Positions 45,801-59,949 of a stretch of 64,000 nt of DNA are shown here, piece after piece (within the stretch, counting starts at the first letter, position 1; every line of letters starts with the position of its first letter). Made by a program: the position numbers and the translations under genes. The notes beneath the pieces are model-generated. The model saw nothing but the letters and a program-made list of their open reading frames with translations. It was not told the origin of the DNA and made no database searches. Origin of the DNA: Gyrodactylus bullatarudis (lineage: Eukaryota; Platyhelminthes; Monogenea; Gyrodactylidea; Gyrodactylidae); assembly GCA_012064415.1 (NCBI GenBank), contig SSNU01000272.1, forward strand, positions 370,992-434,991. Direction: 5' to 3'.

Positions 45801-48800
45801 ATGAAGACCCGTGTAATCTTCAAAGCATCGACATTTAGCCTCATTTGAGTCAGGATCAATATAACAGGTCCCATTATTTTCACATGAGAAGTCTGGACAT
45901 GAATTCACTCTATCCTGACAAAAGTGACCTCCATAGCCAAATGTACAATTGCAGGTTTTATTTTGGATAATGTACAGATCATTCGACAACTGGTTATGAA
46001 TTCTTTTCTCTTTCAAAATGCAAACACCCCCGTTCAGGCAGGGATCTTGATCATGGTAACAATCGGATTCATCTTTCACCTGACAGTAATCACCTGTCCA
46101 ACCAGGTGGGCAATGACAAAATCCTTCAGTACCAATACAGACTCCTCCATTTTGACAGTCCAAGCTAGAACAATCCAATGGGTCCTTTTTCCATTCACTA
46201 AGACATTCACCGGTAAATGTCTGAGGACTTTTTCTGTGATTCAATTGAGGATTTATTTTCTTATTTTGTAAATACAAAAGAATCACTTACATATCACTGC
46301 ATGATGGGATATTTATTTCACAAAACTTTCCAGTGAAACCATAGTCACAGAGACACTGAAAATCATTTGGCAAGTCAACACAGGCCCCTCCATTCTTACA
46401 TTGGACATTTTTACAATTATCAACATCGACCTGACAGAGAGCACCTTCAAATCCTGGTGGACATTTACAAAGGAAGTTATCATCTTCAAGATTTTCACAT
46501 GTCCCTCCGTTAAGACAGGCAATATTCTCACAAGGCTTCTTTAAATTTTCACAATATTGACCATAAAACCGCTCATTGCAATGGCATTTGAATGAACCAA
46601 TCAAATCTTCACATTGACCTTCATTCTGACAAATGTTTGGTTCACATTCATTGATTTCTTCTTCACAAAAGGTTCCTTTGAAACCTTGGGGGCATATACA
46701 TCGGAATGAATCTTTCTCTTCTATGCAGGTTGAGCCGTTCTTGCAACTCACACGGTCACAGTTTAAAATTTTCTCTTCGCATCTCTGACCGTAATACTTT
46801 TCCTGGCATGAGCATTTATAACCGCCTGGCTGTTACATATAATACAGAATTAACTTTTAAGTATCAAATTCTTCAATTCTCTATAAGAACTAATCTAATC
46901 AAAATCAAATGTTTAAAGGGGGAAATTTTCAGACACATTATTCAACCCATTAGAGTTGTAAGAGTTCAAGATTAATTATAATTTAGAAAATCGATTAATA
47001 TTACCAAGTTAATATTAATAAAGGTAATCAAACTTTACTGATCAACAAAATGGTACAGCTCTTGAAAGTAAAATCCCAAAGATAGCTCGGAATCAAAAAT
47101 ACCGCAATTAAAGCCGAATAATCAAAGAAAGAAAATACTGCAATGTAAAGGATACAATCAAAGAGTCAAGAGATACAAAAATTGAGGAATGAAGTTTGAT
47201 CTATAGAAAAAACTTACAATATTTGTACAGGTCCCATTATTTTCACAGGCCAAGTCTCCATTGATTTCAGCAAGTTTACATTCATCAATATCATGACAAT
47301 TCCTTCCAGCATAACCTTGACCACATACACACCTGTAATCACCCTGATCATCTGGTATACACTGGCTTCCATTGCACAGATCATCAAATTTCAAACAGGG
47401 ATTTTCATGTTCACAGCGGAGACCTGAAAATTATTTTCAATTCTATTCAGATTGTCACTTTAATTTATATAGGATAATGTAAATATTGTTATATTTTGTG
47501 ATTAAAGAAAAAAACGGAAATAAGGCGTTGTATCGTATTCCTTATCCGTAAAAAATCTTGCTATAAGGCTCAAAATATTGTATGATTTTTATCTTTATAA
47601 ATGATAATTGATTAAATAAAATTACTAGGTATCATTAACATTGAATTCTTCAAATATTCTCAATGGTGAGAAAAAATCTCTATGTCAAACCAAACAGGTT
47701 GTTGTCCTATGATGTTGTTGACACCAAGGTCAGGTAATTAAAATCTTAAAACAAGGTCAGATGACAGGATTTTTCTCACAATGTATTTTTATAGAACAAA
47801 GATTCTTCCTTAAAGAGAATCAATAAAAACTGATGATGATTAAACAGGTTTCTATAATAAATAAATAAAATGAAGAGAAAATAGTTTGAGTCTTTTAAGT
47901 CATTTAACTCAATTGAATAGGCATTCACTAATGCTTACTGAAATCAATTTTGGATGGAATAAATAAATTTTAAGCCACTTCAAGAAAACCATGGATGCCA
48001 AAAATAACTCGAGAATTGACTACAAGTTCTGTAATTCATCTTCATTTGAAGTAAAAACATTCATTCATGTTTTTGTGTACAAACTTCAAATAGAGATTGA
48101 TGACCGAGCATGTTGAATCTACATTGTAGATGATGATATCTTGAAGAAGCATGCTGGGAATTTCCTTTACCCATCATTCAGATAGCATAGCATAAATCTT
48201 GAGAGAACAGTTTCAATAGACTAATGCCTGCCAATAGTTAGCTCGCCTCAAATGTCTCATGTTTAGTAATTGAATAATGTTCTATGAAAAAGATCAGCTT
48301 ACCTATAAATTTATCATTGCAAATACACTTGAAATTGTGATCCGGAAGATCCTGACAAAAGCCATTAGGACCGCAAATGTTATCTTTAGTTTTGCAAGAA
48401 CTTTCAGATAACTTATTGCATGTCTCTCCAGACCATGGATGTTTACAGTCGCAGCGGAAGCCTTTTACTGTTGATTTATCTTCAATACACTTTCCCATGT
48501 TTGAACATATTGATGGTGATATCTGACAAATATTTCCTGATAATCTTCCACAATTTGGCCCTTCAAAATTTCCTTGGCATATACAAGCATATTCATAATA
48601 ATTTCTCTGTACACACTTGGCCCCGTTAAGACATTGTTGACAATCTGTTATAACAATTTCATTGCCTGAGATAGAGTTTAACGCCAAAAGTTTTTCTAAA
48701 AATAATCAAGTTAAATGATTATAATTTTCTCATGCTTGTCAATTAATGTGTCACAATGCTTGGAACAGTGAAAAAAAAAACTTTTTAAACATTTTTAGAC

Positions 48801-48943
48801 AATTTTCATAGCATATGACAGCTATAATTTTAGCGGAAGAAGACGTCTATCACGAATGTAAATTTATATTTTGATATCAAATGTAGCAGTGAGAGAAAAA
48901 ACTCACGGGCATTTATTAATAAGAGGACGAGTAGAATCCACAT
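39866..48943 (-). CDS. Notch: Notch receptor, compact form
   Basis: Fifteen exons (48907-48943, 48303-48695, 47218-47423, 46291-46829, 45410-46233, 44551-44819, 44275-44487, 43962-44213, 43532-43889, 42923-43471, 42299-42457, 41879-42246, 41300-41821, 40849-41200, 39866-40788) join without frame error to 1987 aa. A signal peptide (MWILLVLLLINA) is followed by about 23 EGF repeats (fly has 36), two clear Lin12/Notch repeats plus a third Cys-containing remnant (fly has 3), and a furin-type S1 site RYKR. One TM helix is TTYVIVFFICFTLLIMLF. Just inside is the RAM motif RPKRTWFP, then ankyrin repeats including GRTALHWASVTNQQDIVRKLI. No OPA stretch or WSSSSP degron is obvious, although HWSSSSPSGSS near the C-terminus resembles the PEST-associated WSSSSP signal. 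Introns are mostly 52-72 nt, with four long ones (211, 879, 590 and 465 nt). Confidence 0.95.
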
Positions 48944-51900
48944 TAGTCCAAGTTCTCGATGATGTTTTATTTATATTCCATATGAACAAATGTGTCTCGT
49001 TTGATAAGAGGAGAGATACCACTTTGCTACAAGAGTAAAATAATAATTTCAATGACTGATTTTTGAATAGAGTATTTTTTATTTGTATATGAAAGAAACA
49101 AAAAGTATGTACAAAATTTGTATATTCCATGTGTACTAAATAAGGTACAAATGATGAATTTACTTTATTCTGATTGGTTGAAAAAGTTTGAAACCAAAGA
49201 GAAGCAAAGGAGAGTTTGAATATCGAGGGTATGAAACTTGGTTTATTGCCCATTCTTGTATTCGCACGTTGATCTATAAATATACTCCAGATTTAACATG
49301 CTTGAGTTGAATTTTGAATAGATCAGGTCAGGTTAATTTATTTATACACAAATTTTATGATTAATAATTTAAGAAATATGTATTTCCTATATCACTGATA
49401 TACGAATGCGTACAACTTTTAAATTTTTTTCAAATTAACTTTTAAGATGTTCACTATAAAGCTATGGAGATGAGAATTTATTAAATGTACAAATTTTCAA
49501 TGAAATGGGCTGATAATTTGTCAACTTCTTTGTCTAACATTGATCTCAGATAACCGAGTTTAATCGCTTAAAAACAAAACTCAGAAAATTGCCTTAATTT
49601 TAAAGCTCAATTCATTGTGACTTTTGAGAAATACTTAATACGGAGAAAAATATAGTTATTTTGAAAAAATAGTATATTCTTTCATTTTTCATCAGTTCAG
49701 AAGTCAAGAGACACATGATTAACTTCAAAATTTACTGATGATACTAATTTATAATTTTGAAATTTTGAAAGAAATGGCAACAGTTGAAGAAATTAAAATA
49801 CAATGTAAACTTGAAAAAATAGAGGTTCACTGAGTAGTACAAGACTTGAACTGGAAAGCAATTTTGACCCAGGATTTTCAAGTAAATTGAGAATAACATT
49901 CTTTTGTCTGATTGAAAAAAAACTTGACTATGGCTTAGAAAATAAAAACAGATGAGAGCGGTCTCTTCAATTCAATGCACTTGAGTGATTCTAAATGCTA
50001 CTAATTCTACCACTGTTTCATATCAGTATTATTTGAGTTGACTTTTTAAATCGAATTTGAATCTATTTTTAGACATTTATCTCACTGAGAAGTTTACAAG
50101 TCATCGAGCAAATCAAATCGTTTTTCCTTTCTTCCCAGTCCGTTACATTCTACTTAAACTCCCTTCTGAATTAATAATGAGACAGGAAAATCAAGATAAC
50201 AAAAATTTTTCGTATGGTCAACTTCTTTTGTATTTTTTATGTTCAATTATAATTAGCCGTTTACCAAATATAAAAGATACATTTAGCGGAAAGTTTTCCT
50301 ATTGATTGGTCCTAGTAACTGGTAAAATGAAGTGGTACATGCTATTAATAAATTATTGTTCTTATTTGGTATTATTTGGGAAATTTTCTCAATCTAAATT
50401 TGCATATTACTAATTTTGGTACAAAAGAAATTCTCCATAGTTTGATGTTTTCAAATGAATTCAGACCCTTCACTTTATAATTGGATTCTAGAGGTCAATA
50501 TTTTCATAAAGAAATTGAATTTTCTGAAGATTTTTTGAACTATGAGTTGATTTCAAAGCGAGAGAGTGATCAAAAGTTGATAAATAAATAAACTGATTCA
50601 GATTTGGAAAATCACTTCATGAATTTGTGAAAATCTAATCTTTTAAATCATATTTCACTAGTTCAAAATCAGAACAAGCCTATCATAAATTTTATGTTGA
50701 AATTAACAAAATTTTTCAACTCAAAGTTAAAAAAATATAAATTTCCTTAAAAATTTATTTTTATTTCATATAGTGAGAGTGGGCCTCATGATCCAGATTC
50801 CAAAAACCTTTCATATATACTGGCTAAATTTTAGGTGAAAAATTGAATACAAATGAAGGAAAGAATATATAAACAGTCCTTTTTGGGGGTTGTTGAAGGA
50901 AGTGGGTTAAACAAAGTTCCCATTCAAGGTAAGATCAAAGCAGAGGAATATGATCAACAACTTCATCAAAATTAACAACAAAAAGCTGGGAAATTGTACC
51001 ATCTTCTTCTAGGTGGTTCAAATATATGCATACAAGAACTCTTAATAATTAATGCAATAATTTCATAGAGTTTATTTAGAGTACATAGACCAGTAAGATA
51101 CACTGGATAATATACAGCTTCAACACAAAAAGCTGTAATCTTATCAATAGAGGGGCAGAAATCCAATTATTATAATGATAAATACGAAGGAAATCTTTCT
51201 TGTATATTATTTCTGTAATCTTGATCAGAATTTCAATAACTAAAAAAATATATCCAATTAATTTGATGGCTTTATCGATTCCAAATCTGATTAAGAACCA
51301 TTCTTTTGACAATGATTGAAAAAAAAATTATTTTCTGAGTAACTCTTTGCATCTTTTTGAAACTATTCATATGATAAATGCCTAACCATTTGTCTTTTAC
51401 AAAAATTTTGACGAATTCTAGTGAGAAATTTTGTAAAGAATCAGTAGAGACGTGCTGTCTCATCTTTGAAATTATTTTTCCTTTTTACTGTATTAACAAT
51501 AAAATAAATAAAATCAAAAGACATCAGAGAGGTGATCAAGATGAAGAAATCGTCGTGTGTAAGCCAGAAGTATGAGATTGAAGAGACAGTATCTGATTAA
51601 CAGAAGCAAATTGTACTTTTGAGATTAGCATCGAATGGAGAAATAATCCAGGTTTTGGTGTTTTTTATTTTAGAATTTATGGCTAGAATCATAGGGAAGT
51701 TATCAACCCTCTGAAACCTAGATCACCTATCCAAAATTCTATTTAGATAGTAGATGAATCCTCCCAAAAAAGGGGATTGTTTTTACTTTCATTGTTTATT
51801 CATTCTTAAAGTTAAAAAAATACAGATGATGAATTCGTGTCCCCTATTTTTTTATTCATTTTCATTCCTTGCATAGAATGTGAGAAGACAAAAAAACTTT

Positions 51901-54900
51901 ATCGTTTTTATGTGTTCCCCATTGTCTTCCCAAGACATATATTTTATTACCCCTACTTTTTTGAGTTCAGTTTGTTGTTGAAGATGGTCTTGGAGTGGAA
52001 AAATAGGAAAGATTTGTGTCATCCCCTTATGAGTCTACTCATCAAAAACATAAACTTTGCATGCATAATTCGACAAAAGGATATTTAATAAAATATGAAC
52101 AAGCAAAAAGTCTTTTTCATCCCCACCTCCTGATCAGTGCGCATATCACAACAACAGCAGATGATGATATTTTTATGAGATTATAGAAAAAACAGATTTC
52201 AAATGATGATGGGTGAAATCTGCTGTGTTTTTTATCTATTTTATGAGGAATATAGCCCAAGAAAATTTTAGATTCATTCATCATTCATACAAGAATGTAC
52301 TTTGAATGACAATTAACACAAGATCGGAAAAATTTGATCAAAATACTTTTATAGGCAATAAATTTGGTACCGGATTAATTAGAGGACATGTCATCTTCTT
52401 TCTTTATTAAAAATACATTTAGATTTGATAAGCATTAAATGAATTTAGCCTGCTAAAAGATCAAAAAATCTTTTGCCCTCAAACGTTTTGAAATTCGAAA
52501 ATTAGTCCAACTTTTTTTATTTCTAATAATATATTTATTTTTATTAATGATATGAAATTAAATAAAATGAGTTCAAGCCTGAAAATTTAATTCAAAATCA
52601 TTCTGGTAATAACTTAATCGTGTAGATCAGGATATAAAAAGTGTTTTAGAATAGTCTATTTTTTATCTTAAATGATCCAAAATGCATGTAAAATTATACT
52701 AAGAGATCATATTCAAAAGAGGCATTTCTTAAATTGTAGGCTTGTTCAATTTTAATAGAGAATAGTGAATTTTTTAACTATAAATTTAAATCTAATAACA
52801 CAGTCTGTAGAGAATTTTTCGCTGATTTCTCAAAAAATAGAGTTTTCAAGTTATTCGGGGAAAACTGAAAACCCGACTTGCAGTACTCTGCGTTTCAATA
52901 GAGAAAAACATGAATGAGATAGAAAGACAGAAATTACATCATCTTATTCTGGAATAAATTATAATTATCAACAAAAGAGAGAGTAGGAGATCACTACAGA
53001 AGGAAACTTTTCCTTGACTCTTTTAGTTTGAAAGTCCAAGTCGAAAATTTACCTATTTATTTAAACTTAGTTTAACCACCTCGTAGGAAAGAAATTTATC
53101 TCAATTAGGATACAGGAGTCCTTAAAGTAGCAAAAGAAAATTAGGCTTCTGTAAAATATTTTCGTTGAAAAATCTCTATTTTTTAACACCTAAAAACAGT
53201 ATAAAAATGAAGATGTGATTGATGATAAGATACGAGCATTTTATGAGTTTAAATCTGGATAAATTGATGCATGTATTCAAATAATTCATGATTATAATCT
53301 GGATGGTTTTTAATGAGATTTCATGGAATCCTACTCTTGAATGTTAGAGTTGAATTTGGATGAAATTAATAAAATAATAATATTCCATGCACTCTTGAGG
53401 AAAGAAATACAGACGTAGAAATAAGAAAAATCACAAGATTTTCCAGCACCCTTTATCACTATATACAGTTTTTGAGTACAACGAACTCATTCTACTCCAA
53501 GACTAAACGCCATTCATTTAAAGTCATAAAACTTTGTTAACATTATTATTATCATTATTACGAATGCATTGCTCGTCGTTGATGTATTTTATACAACTCA
53601 TTTGTACAATTCTCGTGTGACTTTATGAGATATTTTATACACTATAGATTAACTCTCCTGCATGTAAACGTATTTTTCTCTCTACTCAAAGGAGTAGTAG
53701 TATTCTTGTATACTAAAAAGTGTATAGCTATCGGTGTAAAAAAGAGAGAGAGAACAAGAAAAAAGCGAATAAAACACAAGAACTCACAAGAGGTCATGTA
53801 TGGAATAAAAAGTAACTCTGAAAGACTCTCTATAAAAATGAAATGAAAAAATAAAGAAATTTAATATTTACTCTCTAATAAAGGAAAATTTTTCTTCTTT
53901 ATTATGATTCGGTTATATTTGCAGAGTTGCATGATTTCATGTCGATAAGAAATTTAGCCAAAGAATATAGAGTATTATTGGGAATCTTTAAATTTTATTC
54001 TATAAATTATTAAATCGAATATAAATTCAGTCAATAATAATATTCATTCAAAATTATTTATACTATTCAAGTTGGATTAGATTTTTGAACCCAGTTCAGT
54101 TAAATAGAAAAAAATTAGGAAAAAAAGTCAAATACAATTACTCAAAAGTTGGTATGATATTTCGGAAGTATCTTGATAACGCTGAACCTTTTAAAAGTGT
54201 ATTCTTTTTATACAAGATATTAGTTTTAAATGTAATTCTTTGATGAGTCATTATAAAGTATGGAGTGAATAAGGGAAATTGAGCTGATATTTGTTATTTT
54301 CTTTTACTTGGAGAAAAAGTAAAATATAGATAATAATATTGCATTTAATACAGAAAGATTAAGTAATATAGATAAGATTATATTCAAGTTTCAACCTAAC
54401 AAGTAGTATATAACTCATTTTCTTCTGCCAGTAATAATACAAGAGAAGCCTTGGCATAGTTTCCTGAAATACCGTAAAAATCAAGTGTATAGAGTAGCAA
54501 AAAGTTCACCCAAGAGGGGATATAAAAAAAGCTAGAGAGAAATATTACAATAGAAAAATGGGAATAAAAGAAAAGTTGATGGGAGATTTTCAATCAAGAT
54601 TGTTATCAAAACCGTTTTTTTCTGTGTAAATTAACCCAGATTTGAAGGTAGTTATTTCAATAAGAAAAGTCTATATGATTATTGAGCAAAGATTCTATAA
54701 GTTGAATGGATTTTACTTTTTATTATGGAAAGTCACTCGTATCATACGAGTCGTAACCTGATTTTTTTGGAAATTATAAAAAAAATAAGTGTTATGATAT
54801 TAATAGGTAATATCTATTATACAGAATCTAGTATATTCAATGAATATTATTCATATCTATAATGTTTAGATTTATAAAATTTAAATTTTAAATTTGTGTC

Positions 54901-54981
54901 ACAGAATTCGAACCAACAAAACTAGATAAGTTTGGTACAACAAGCTTTCTTCGGATTAGACGCAATTACAAGTCAGAAAAC
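48944..54981. other. Six-kb intergenic region, no supported gene
   Basis: Upstream of Notch (-) and WDR4 (+), so it holds both promoters. Overlapping open segments on the minus strand at 50972-51463 have hydrophobic stretches and one conserved-looking piece (ITAFCVEAVYYPVYLTG), but no start, splice chain or known motif links them. No repeats or RNA genes were recognised. The length stands out against the compact blocks elsewhere. Confidence 0.4.
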
Positions 54982-56386
54982 ATGTTGATATCAGATTTTC
55001 ATTCAAAATCTCTTTTTTTGCTCAATAAAAAGAAGCTTATATATTTTGATTTCAAGTAACCAATAGTTTCTAATATTTAGTAAAATATTGAGCGAGAAAA
55101 CCTTTGAACAACCTGAAAAGTTAGTTGTATAATTCATTTTCTAGTGTTTTTGCGGATTCAGCATTTGTCAAAGATAAAAAAATTGCCATTGCTCTATCTA
55201 ATAAAATTGTCTATTTCATAGATATTTCTGATGACCTGAAAACAGTATTCACCAAGTATATTCTCCTTCTTTACTGGATTTTCAAGATCTTCACATCGAA
55301 GAGTTGCATGTCTTACTACTAATCAAAATGAAATTATTCTCGGGGAGAGAACAGGAAATATACTATTTCTCAATGATAAAGACCGAGTTAAAGATGAAGA
55401 CTCTTCTGAAGCTGGACATTTCTCGCTCCTTACATCAATTTCTCTCAACAAATCAAAATCTCTCTTGTCAACCTCTGACAGGGATAATCGAATTCAAGTT
55501 TCAAAGTTTCCTGAAATTCATGATATTGTTTCTTTCTGCTTAGAGCACACCAAGTAATTTGATAGTATTTTACGTGAAATAAAGTTTTGTTTCAGACATA
55601 ACCTTTGTTAATGATGCGATTCTCCTCAGTCTCGGTGCTGATGGGAATTTGATCAGCTGGAATGCAGAAACTGGCAAAGTTATCGATAAATATTCTGTTG
55701 AAATTGAAAGTTTATCAGAGGAAAATATATTCTTCAAATTAATATACTTGGAAAATGTAAAAGTAGCTATATTTAGCATAAAGTGAGTTCTACATTTATT
55801 CTGCAATGTTGACATTTTTATTTCTTGATGAAAATCTTTTTATTTACAGCTCAAATCAAATACACTACTGTTTTATTGGGGATGACGGCAAGTTGAGTAA
55901 ACAGAAAATGGCCTTTCCTATAAACCAAACCTTTTATGACTACTGTCCTATTCACAAGGACGATGGCCTGGATTTGATTATTTTATTCCGTAATGGAGAA
56001 TCTTTTAATTTCACATTGTATTCAATTACATTCTCTGGAGAGGATATTAGCATGATACCCGTAAGTTGATCAAAGTAATCAATGTTTAGTCTGAGAATCT
56101 GTTTCCATTTCTGAATGTTGAACTGGAAAATTTGCCAAAGATACATCCTAGAGTAGAGTTGATGATTCCATGTCTGAAAAAGCACGAAGCATTGAACAAA
56201 AAGGGCGAACAAAAGTATTTTGAGAATAAAGAAAGTCGTCATGAGAGATTGAATGAACGTCGAAGACGACACGGCAACCGGCGTCACAAGAAGAAACGTC
56301 TAAATGAAAATCAACAAACCAATCCAGCAGAAAATGATGGTTCTCATTCATCATCTGATGGCAGTAATTCAGAAGGTGAACAATAA
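54982..56386 (+). CDS. WDR4: WDR4 / Trm82, tRNA m7G46 methyltransferase subunit
   Basis: Seven exons (54982-55055, 55081-55119, 55145-55255, 55287-55553, 55596-55782, 55850-56060, 56090-56386) give about 394 aa. Introns are 25, 25, 31, 42, 67 and 29 nt. WD-type blades include EIILGERTGNILFLND, the WDR4 hallmark EAGHFSLLTSISLNKSKSLLSTSDRDNRIQVSKFP with SFCLEHT, and LSLGADGNLISWNAETGKV. A basic C-terminus (RHERLNERRRRHGNRRHKKKR) follows. WDR4 is the non-catalytic partner of METTL1. The SDRDxxIRV motif and the following FCLxHT are diagnostic. At the exon 4/5 junction the canonical GT (55554) leaves the frame off by one. One A fewer at 55552-55553 would restore HT-NITFVND. A poly(A) signal lies at 56426-56431. 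Confidence 0.88.
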
Positions 56387-59300
56387 TTCTTCATCTATGT
56401 GTTCATATTCATATTCATTCAGTTAAATAAAAGAAATATCCATACCAGTTAGATCTACATCTAGATTTGATCTGTATTCAAGTAATTTCCTAATTTATTT
56501 ATTTATTCAACATGAATTACATACAATTTTAACCGAGCTTTTTTAAATTTATTTCTTATCTAGGCACTTTACAATGTAAAGTTTACATTGATTTTATGCT
56601 TTAAAACTTTTATAGCTCTATTTTAAAATAAGCAAAAGAATTAATATCCCAAGATGAACGAGGAAAATTATCGATTAAATCACGTAAAAGAACCATGTGA
56701 TTCCTTTGGAATTCACAAGAAATGTGACACTGGTCTAGGGTTTTCATAATACAATTTTATCGAATAAAATTAAATTCTATATTTGTATAACTACTTCCAA
56801 GTAAATACTAAAATATTTTGAACAAAAAATTCCATCCGCAAAATTTATAAAATCTTCTCGTGAGTATAACTTTCACATTTATACAACTTATTCCATATAA
56901 GATATTTTTAATAAAATTCAAGTAAATAACTAAAGCTTTTGCTGAAATTATACTAATGGTCATAATTGATGAAATTTCCATTAAACTTTTAAAGTGAAGT
57001 GGATATGTTTCAACTATGATCCATTTAAAGTTCTTGGTTACTACATTGAAACATTATAAATCCCTACATCTTTTCTTTTAAAGCTTTGCTCCACTCGTCA
57101 AGCTATACTAATTCAAAGAAAGTTGATGTTTAAAAGGTTTCTTTAAAAACCCACTTCTCAGTGTCACAGATGAATAGTAAGATGACTTATCAAGTAATCT
57201 TACCTTTAGAATTCAAATATTCAATCGCCTGAACTCTATCTGTTAAAGCTTCAAAAAATGATCCAATTTTTAAAACAATCTCTAGGTATAAATCTCCTTC
57301 AAGTATAAATTTAGATAGGAATCAAAAATTTCTTCAGACCCGAGGTAGATACAATATAAATCTCAGATCTGTACCATTTATTGATATCATACCTTTAATA
57401 TGTACACACCAACTTGACGTAGGTTGATTGAATAATTACTAATCAATAAAACAAATAATATAGTTTGTCCATTATTTAATGCGTAATTTGATTTGATGTT
57501 TTATTTTAATCATAGATCAACTATGCATTGTATAATACACTACTTGTATTATGATCTATAAAAAGGAGAGTATCTCTTCAATACTTGAAAAATGTCAATC
57601 CCCATAAAAGATTATTATTATTACACTTGAAACTAAGGTATAGAACTAAATTATACACTATATAAACTTTATATAGCACTCTCACTTATTTAAATCGTTA
57701 TATATCTATCTATCTACCTATAAATCTTGGATGGGAAATAATAATCTCCAGTCTTATTCTCAGTTTACAGTGCATTCAGTCTTTTTCAGAAAAAGTTTTT
57801 CTCGCGTATAAAAATCATTTTAATTTTTAGAACTTACTTTCTGACATTACTATGGGAGTATATTTTGTCAAAATGAATGAAAATAGTAATTTTATAATAT
57901 TTATTTTAAATGAACCAAATATAATTAGTTCTAATGATATTTCTGATTTTTTTCAAATATACAATATGTTTTTTTGCCAAGTACCTACCAATATATGGTC
58001 AATGTACGGTCTAGAATGATCTAAATAGCTATAATAATAACTGTAGTAATATGAAAACAAAGAAATCAATAGAAAATTTCACAGTTTACGAAGAAAACTG
58101 CCGAGAAATGTAGGAATGACATATGTTCATCAGTCAGGACTACACATCAAAAGAAATACCAAATGCTTTTAATAAATCTGCTATCCATCCAAATAAATTC
58201 ATAAGGAATTCCAAAGGTTTACCAGATTCAATTTACCATTGCACATTTTATGTGAAAACACAAGAGAAGAATGAAACGGAACGCATAATCCATCGTTAAT
58301 TTCCTCAGGGATGCAAATGATTGTACAGAGATTGGGTTGCATGAGTCATTAACTTGTTTAGTAACATTTAGAAAATGTCGAGGGATATCGATTCGATAGA
58401 GTTAAAGTTGCAATGCAGCAAAATCAGTGTTTTTCTTCCTTGCATCATTACTCTGTTTTAGCATGTATAAAAAACCGATTAGTGTAATCTTCTTCTTCTT
58501 TGAAAGATCAAATTAAGAAAATCTTTTTACTATAAATTTGTATTTTAGTGGATTCAATTCTATTCTTGTAAAACTACTTACAAAAATACACAAAATGGTT
58601 TTTGAACTATTTCCCAAATTATTATTTTTTCATCATAAAAATTAGAAAATTATTAACCTTGGCAAAATAATTACGCTGATTCCGAATCTAAGTTCCTTTT
58701 TGAAAGCCGACTTATCATTTAAAAGATAATAGGGGTTAAATTTGGCATTTTTTGGCTCTTTAAAACTTTGAGAGATATCGATCAGGCAATTGCATTTTTG
58801 AAATCTTCAGCTATTTTTTACTACCGATAGTTAATTTATTGTAAACCAAGGCCTCAGTAAATAGGTTTTCAAAAAATCACCCTTCTTCAAGTAAATTTGG
58901 TTAGCACCAGTAAAAAGCTATTTTTATGAATTATACATATATTTGTCTTTCTCAATCAATGTTTGAATTCGATTAAATGTAGAAATTTAGAATTATCCCG
59001 AATGATAATAATCTAAAATTACGTAGTTTAACTTTTTTGAAGATGGTGTGTATTTTTGAACTCCAAATTTGAGTTTATTTTCTGAATTCAACAAAAATTT
59101 AAAGCTCTAACTTTGAACTAGTGGCATATTTTTTAAATTTCATGCATAAAATGTTAATATTCAGAGAGTCTTTCTCAATCAATGAAATCTACAATAAAAA
59201 TTGGTATTTTATCAAAAATTTTATGGTGCATCTCAACAGCATTGAAACGGCATTGATGCATCTATCTGATTTTGGTATTAATTACATTCACTATAGAAAT

Positions 59301-59943
59301 TGATGTAACAATACATTTCAGTCAATAAACAAGAGAAAATAAAGTACATCTTCTTATTGCCCTCCATATATTTTTACAGTAATGATGGTTCTGTTACAAC
59401 ATCCATAATATGAAAGATTCTACCTTGTAGAAGTATATATTAACTATTATCCTGAAATTTATTATTATTACCACTAAAATCCTAATCTATCTGTATAAAA
59501 ATGTGTGTATGGAGTGAATAACTTTTTAAGAAGTTGTTTAAAATACCAACGGCTTCAAGAAATGAAACCTACAAAAAGGATAATTAAGATTTCTCTTTCA
59601 GCCTAAACTAAGATTAGATTGAAAAAATATCCTTCTATAGATTAGAGCCCATTTCAATGTTTTTGCTTTTAGTTACGTTCTTGTTAGAAGAATAAAAGTG
59701 AAAAAGCGTACAACTGTACCCAAATTTTGAAAAAATTCTAAAAAATACATGAATAATGTTCATTAAATACAAATTAACTACGAACCATCGTGTTCTTAAA
59801 AAGTAATCGTATTCAGAAAATATATTGAGACTTTAAAATAAAAGAATTGATTCGAATACTTCATCTTTAGAACGAGCTATCATTTTTGAATTAATACAAC
59901 CCAATAATAATAACAATGAAAATTTAAATAAAAAATAGACTAG
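56387..59943. other. Intergenic, nothing recognised
   Basis: 3.5 kb of AT-rich DNA downstream of WDR4. No protein-like ORF beyond short random ones and no palindromic element was noted. Confidence 0.4.
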
Positions 59944-59949
59944 ATATTA

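Noticed and set aside
48903..49253. 116-codon minus-strand ORF overlapping Notch exon 1
   Set aside because: It is out of frame with the Notch signal peptide exon, has no known motif and continues into non-coding sequence.
50972..51463. Overlapping minus-strand ORFs as a membrane protein gene
   Set aside because: Frames conflict, no start or conserved motif could be established, and composition is typical of AT-rich noise.
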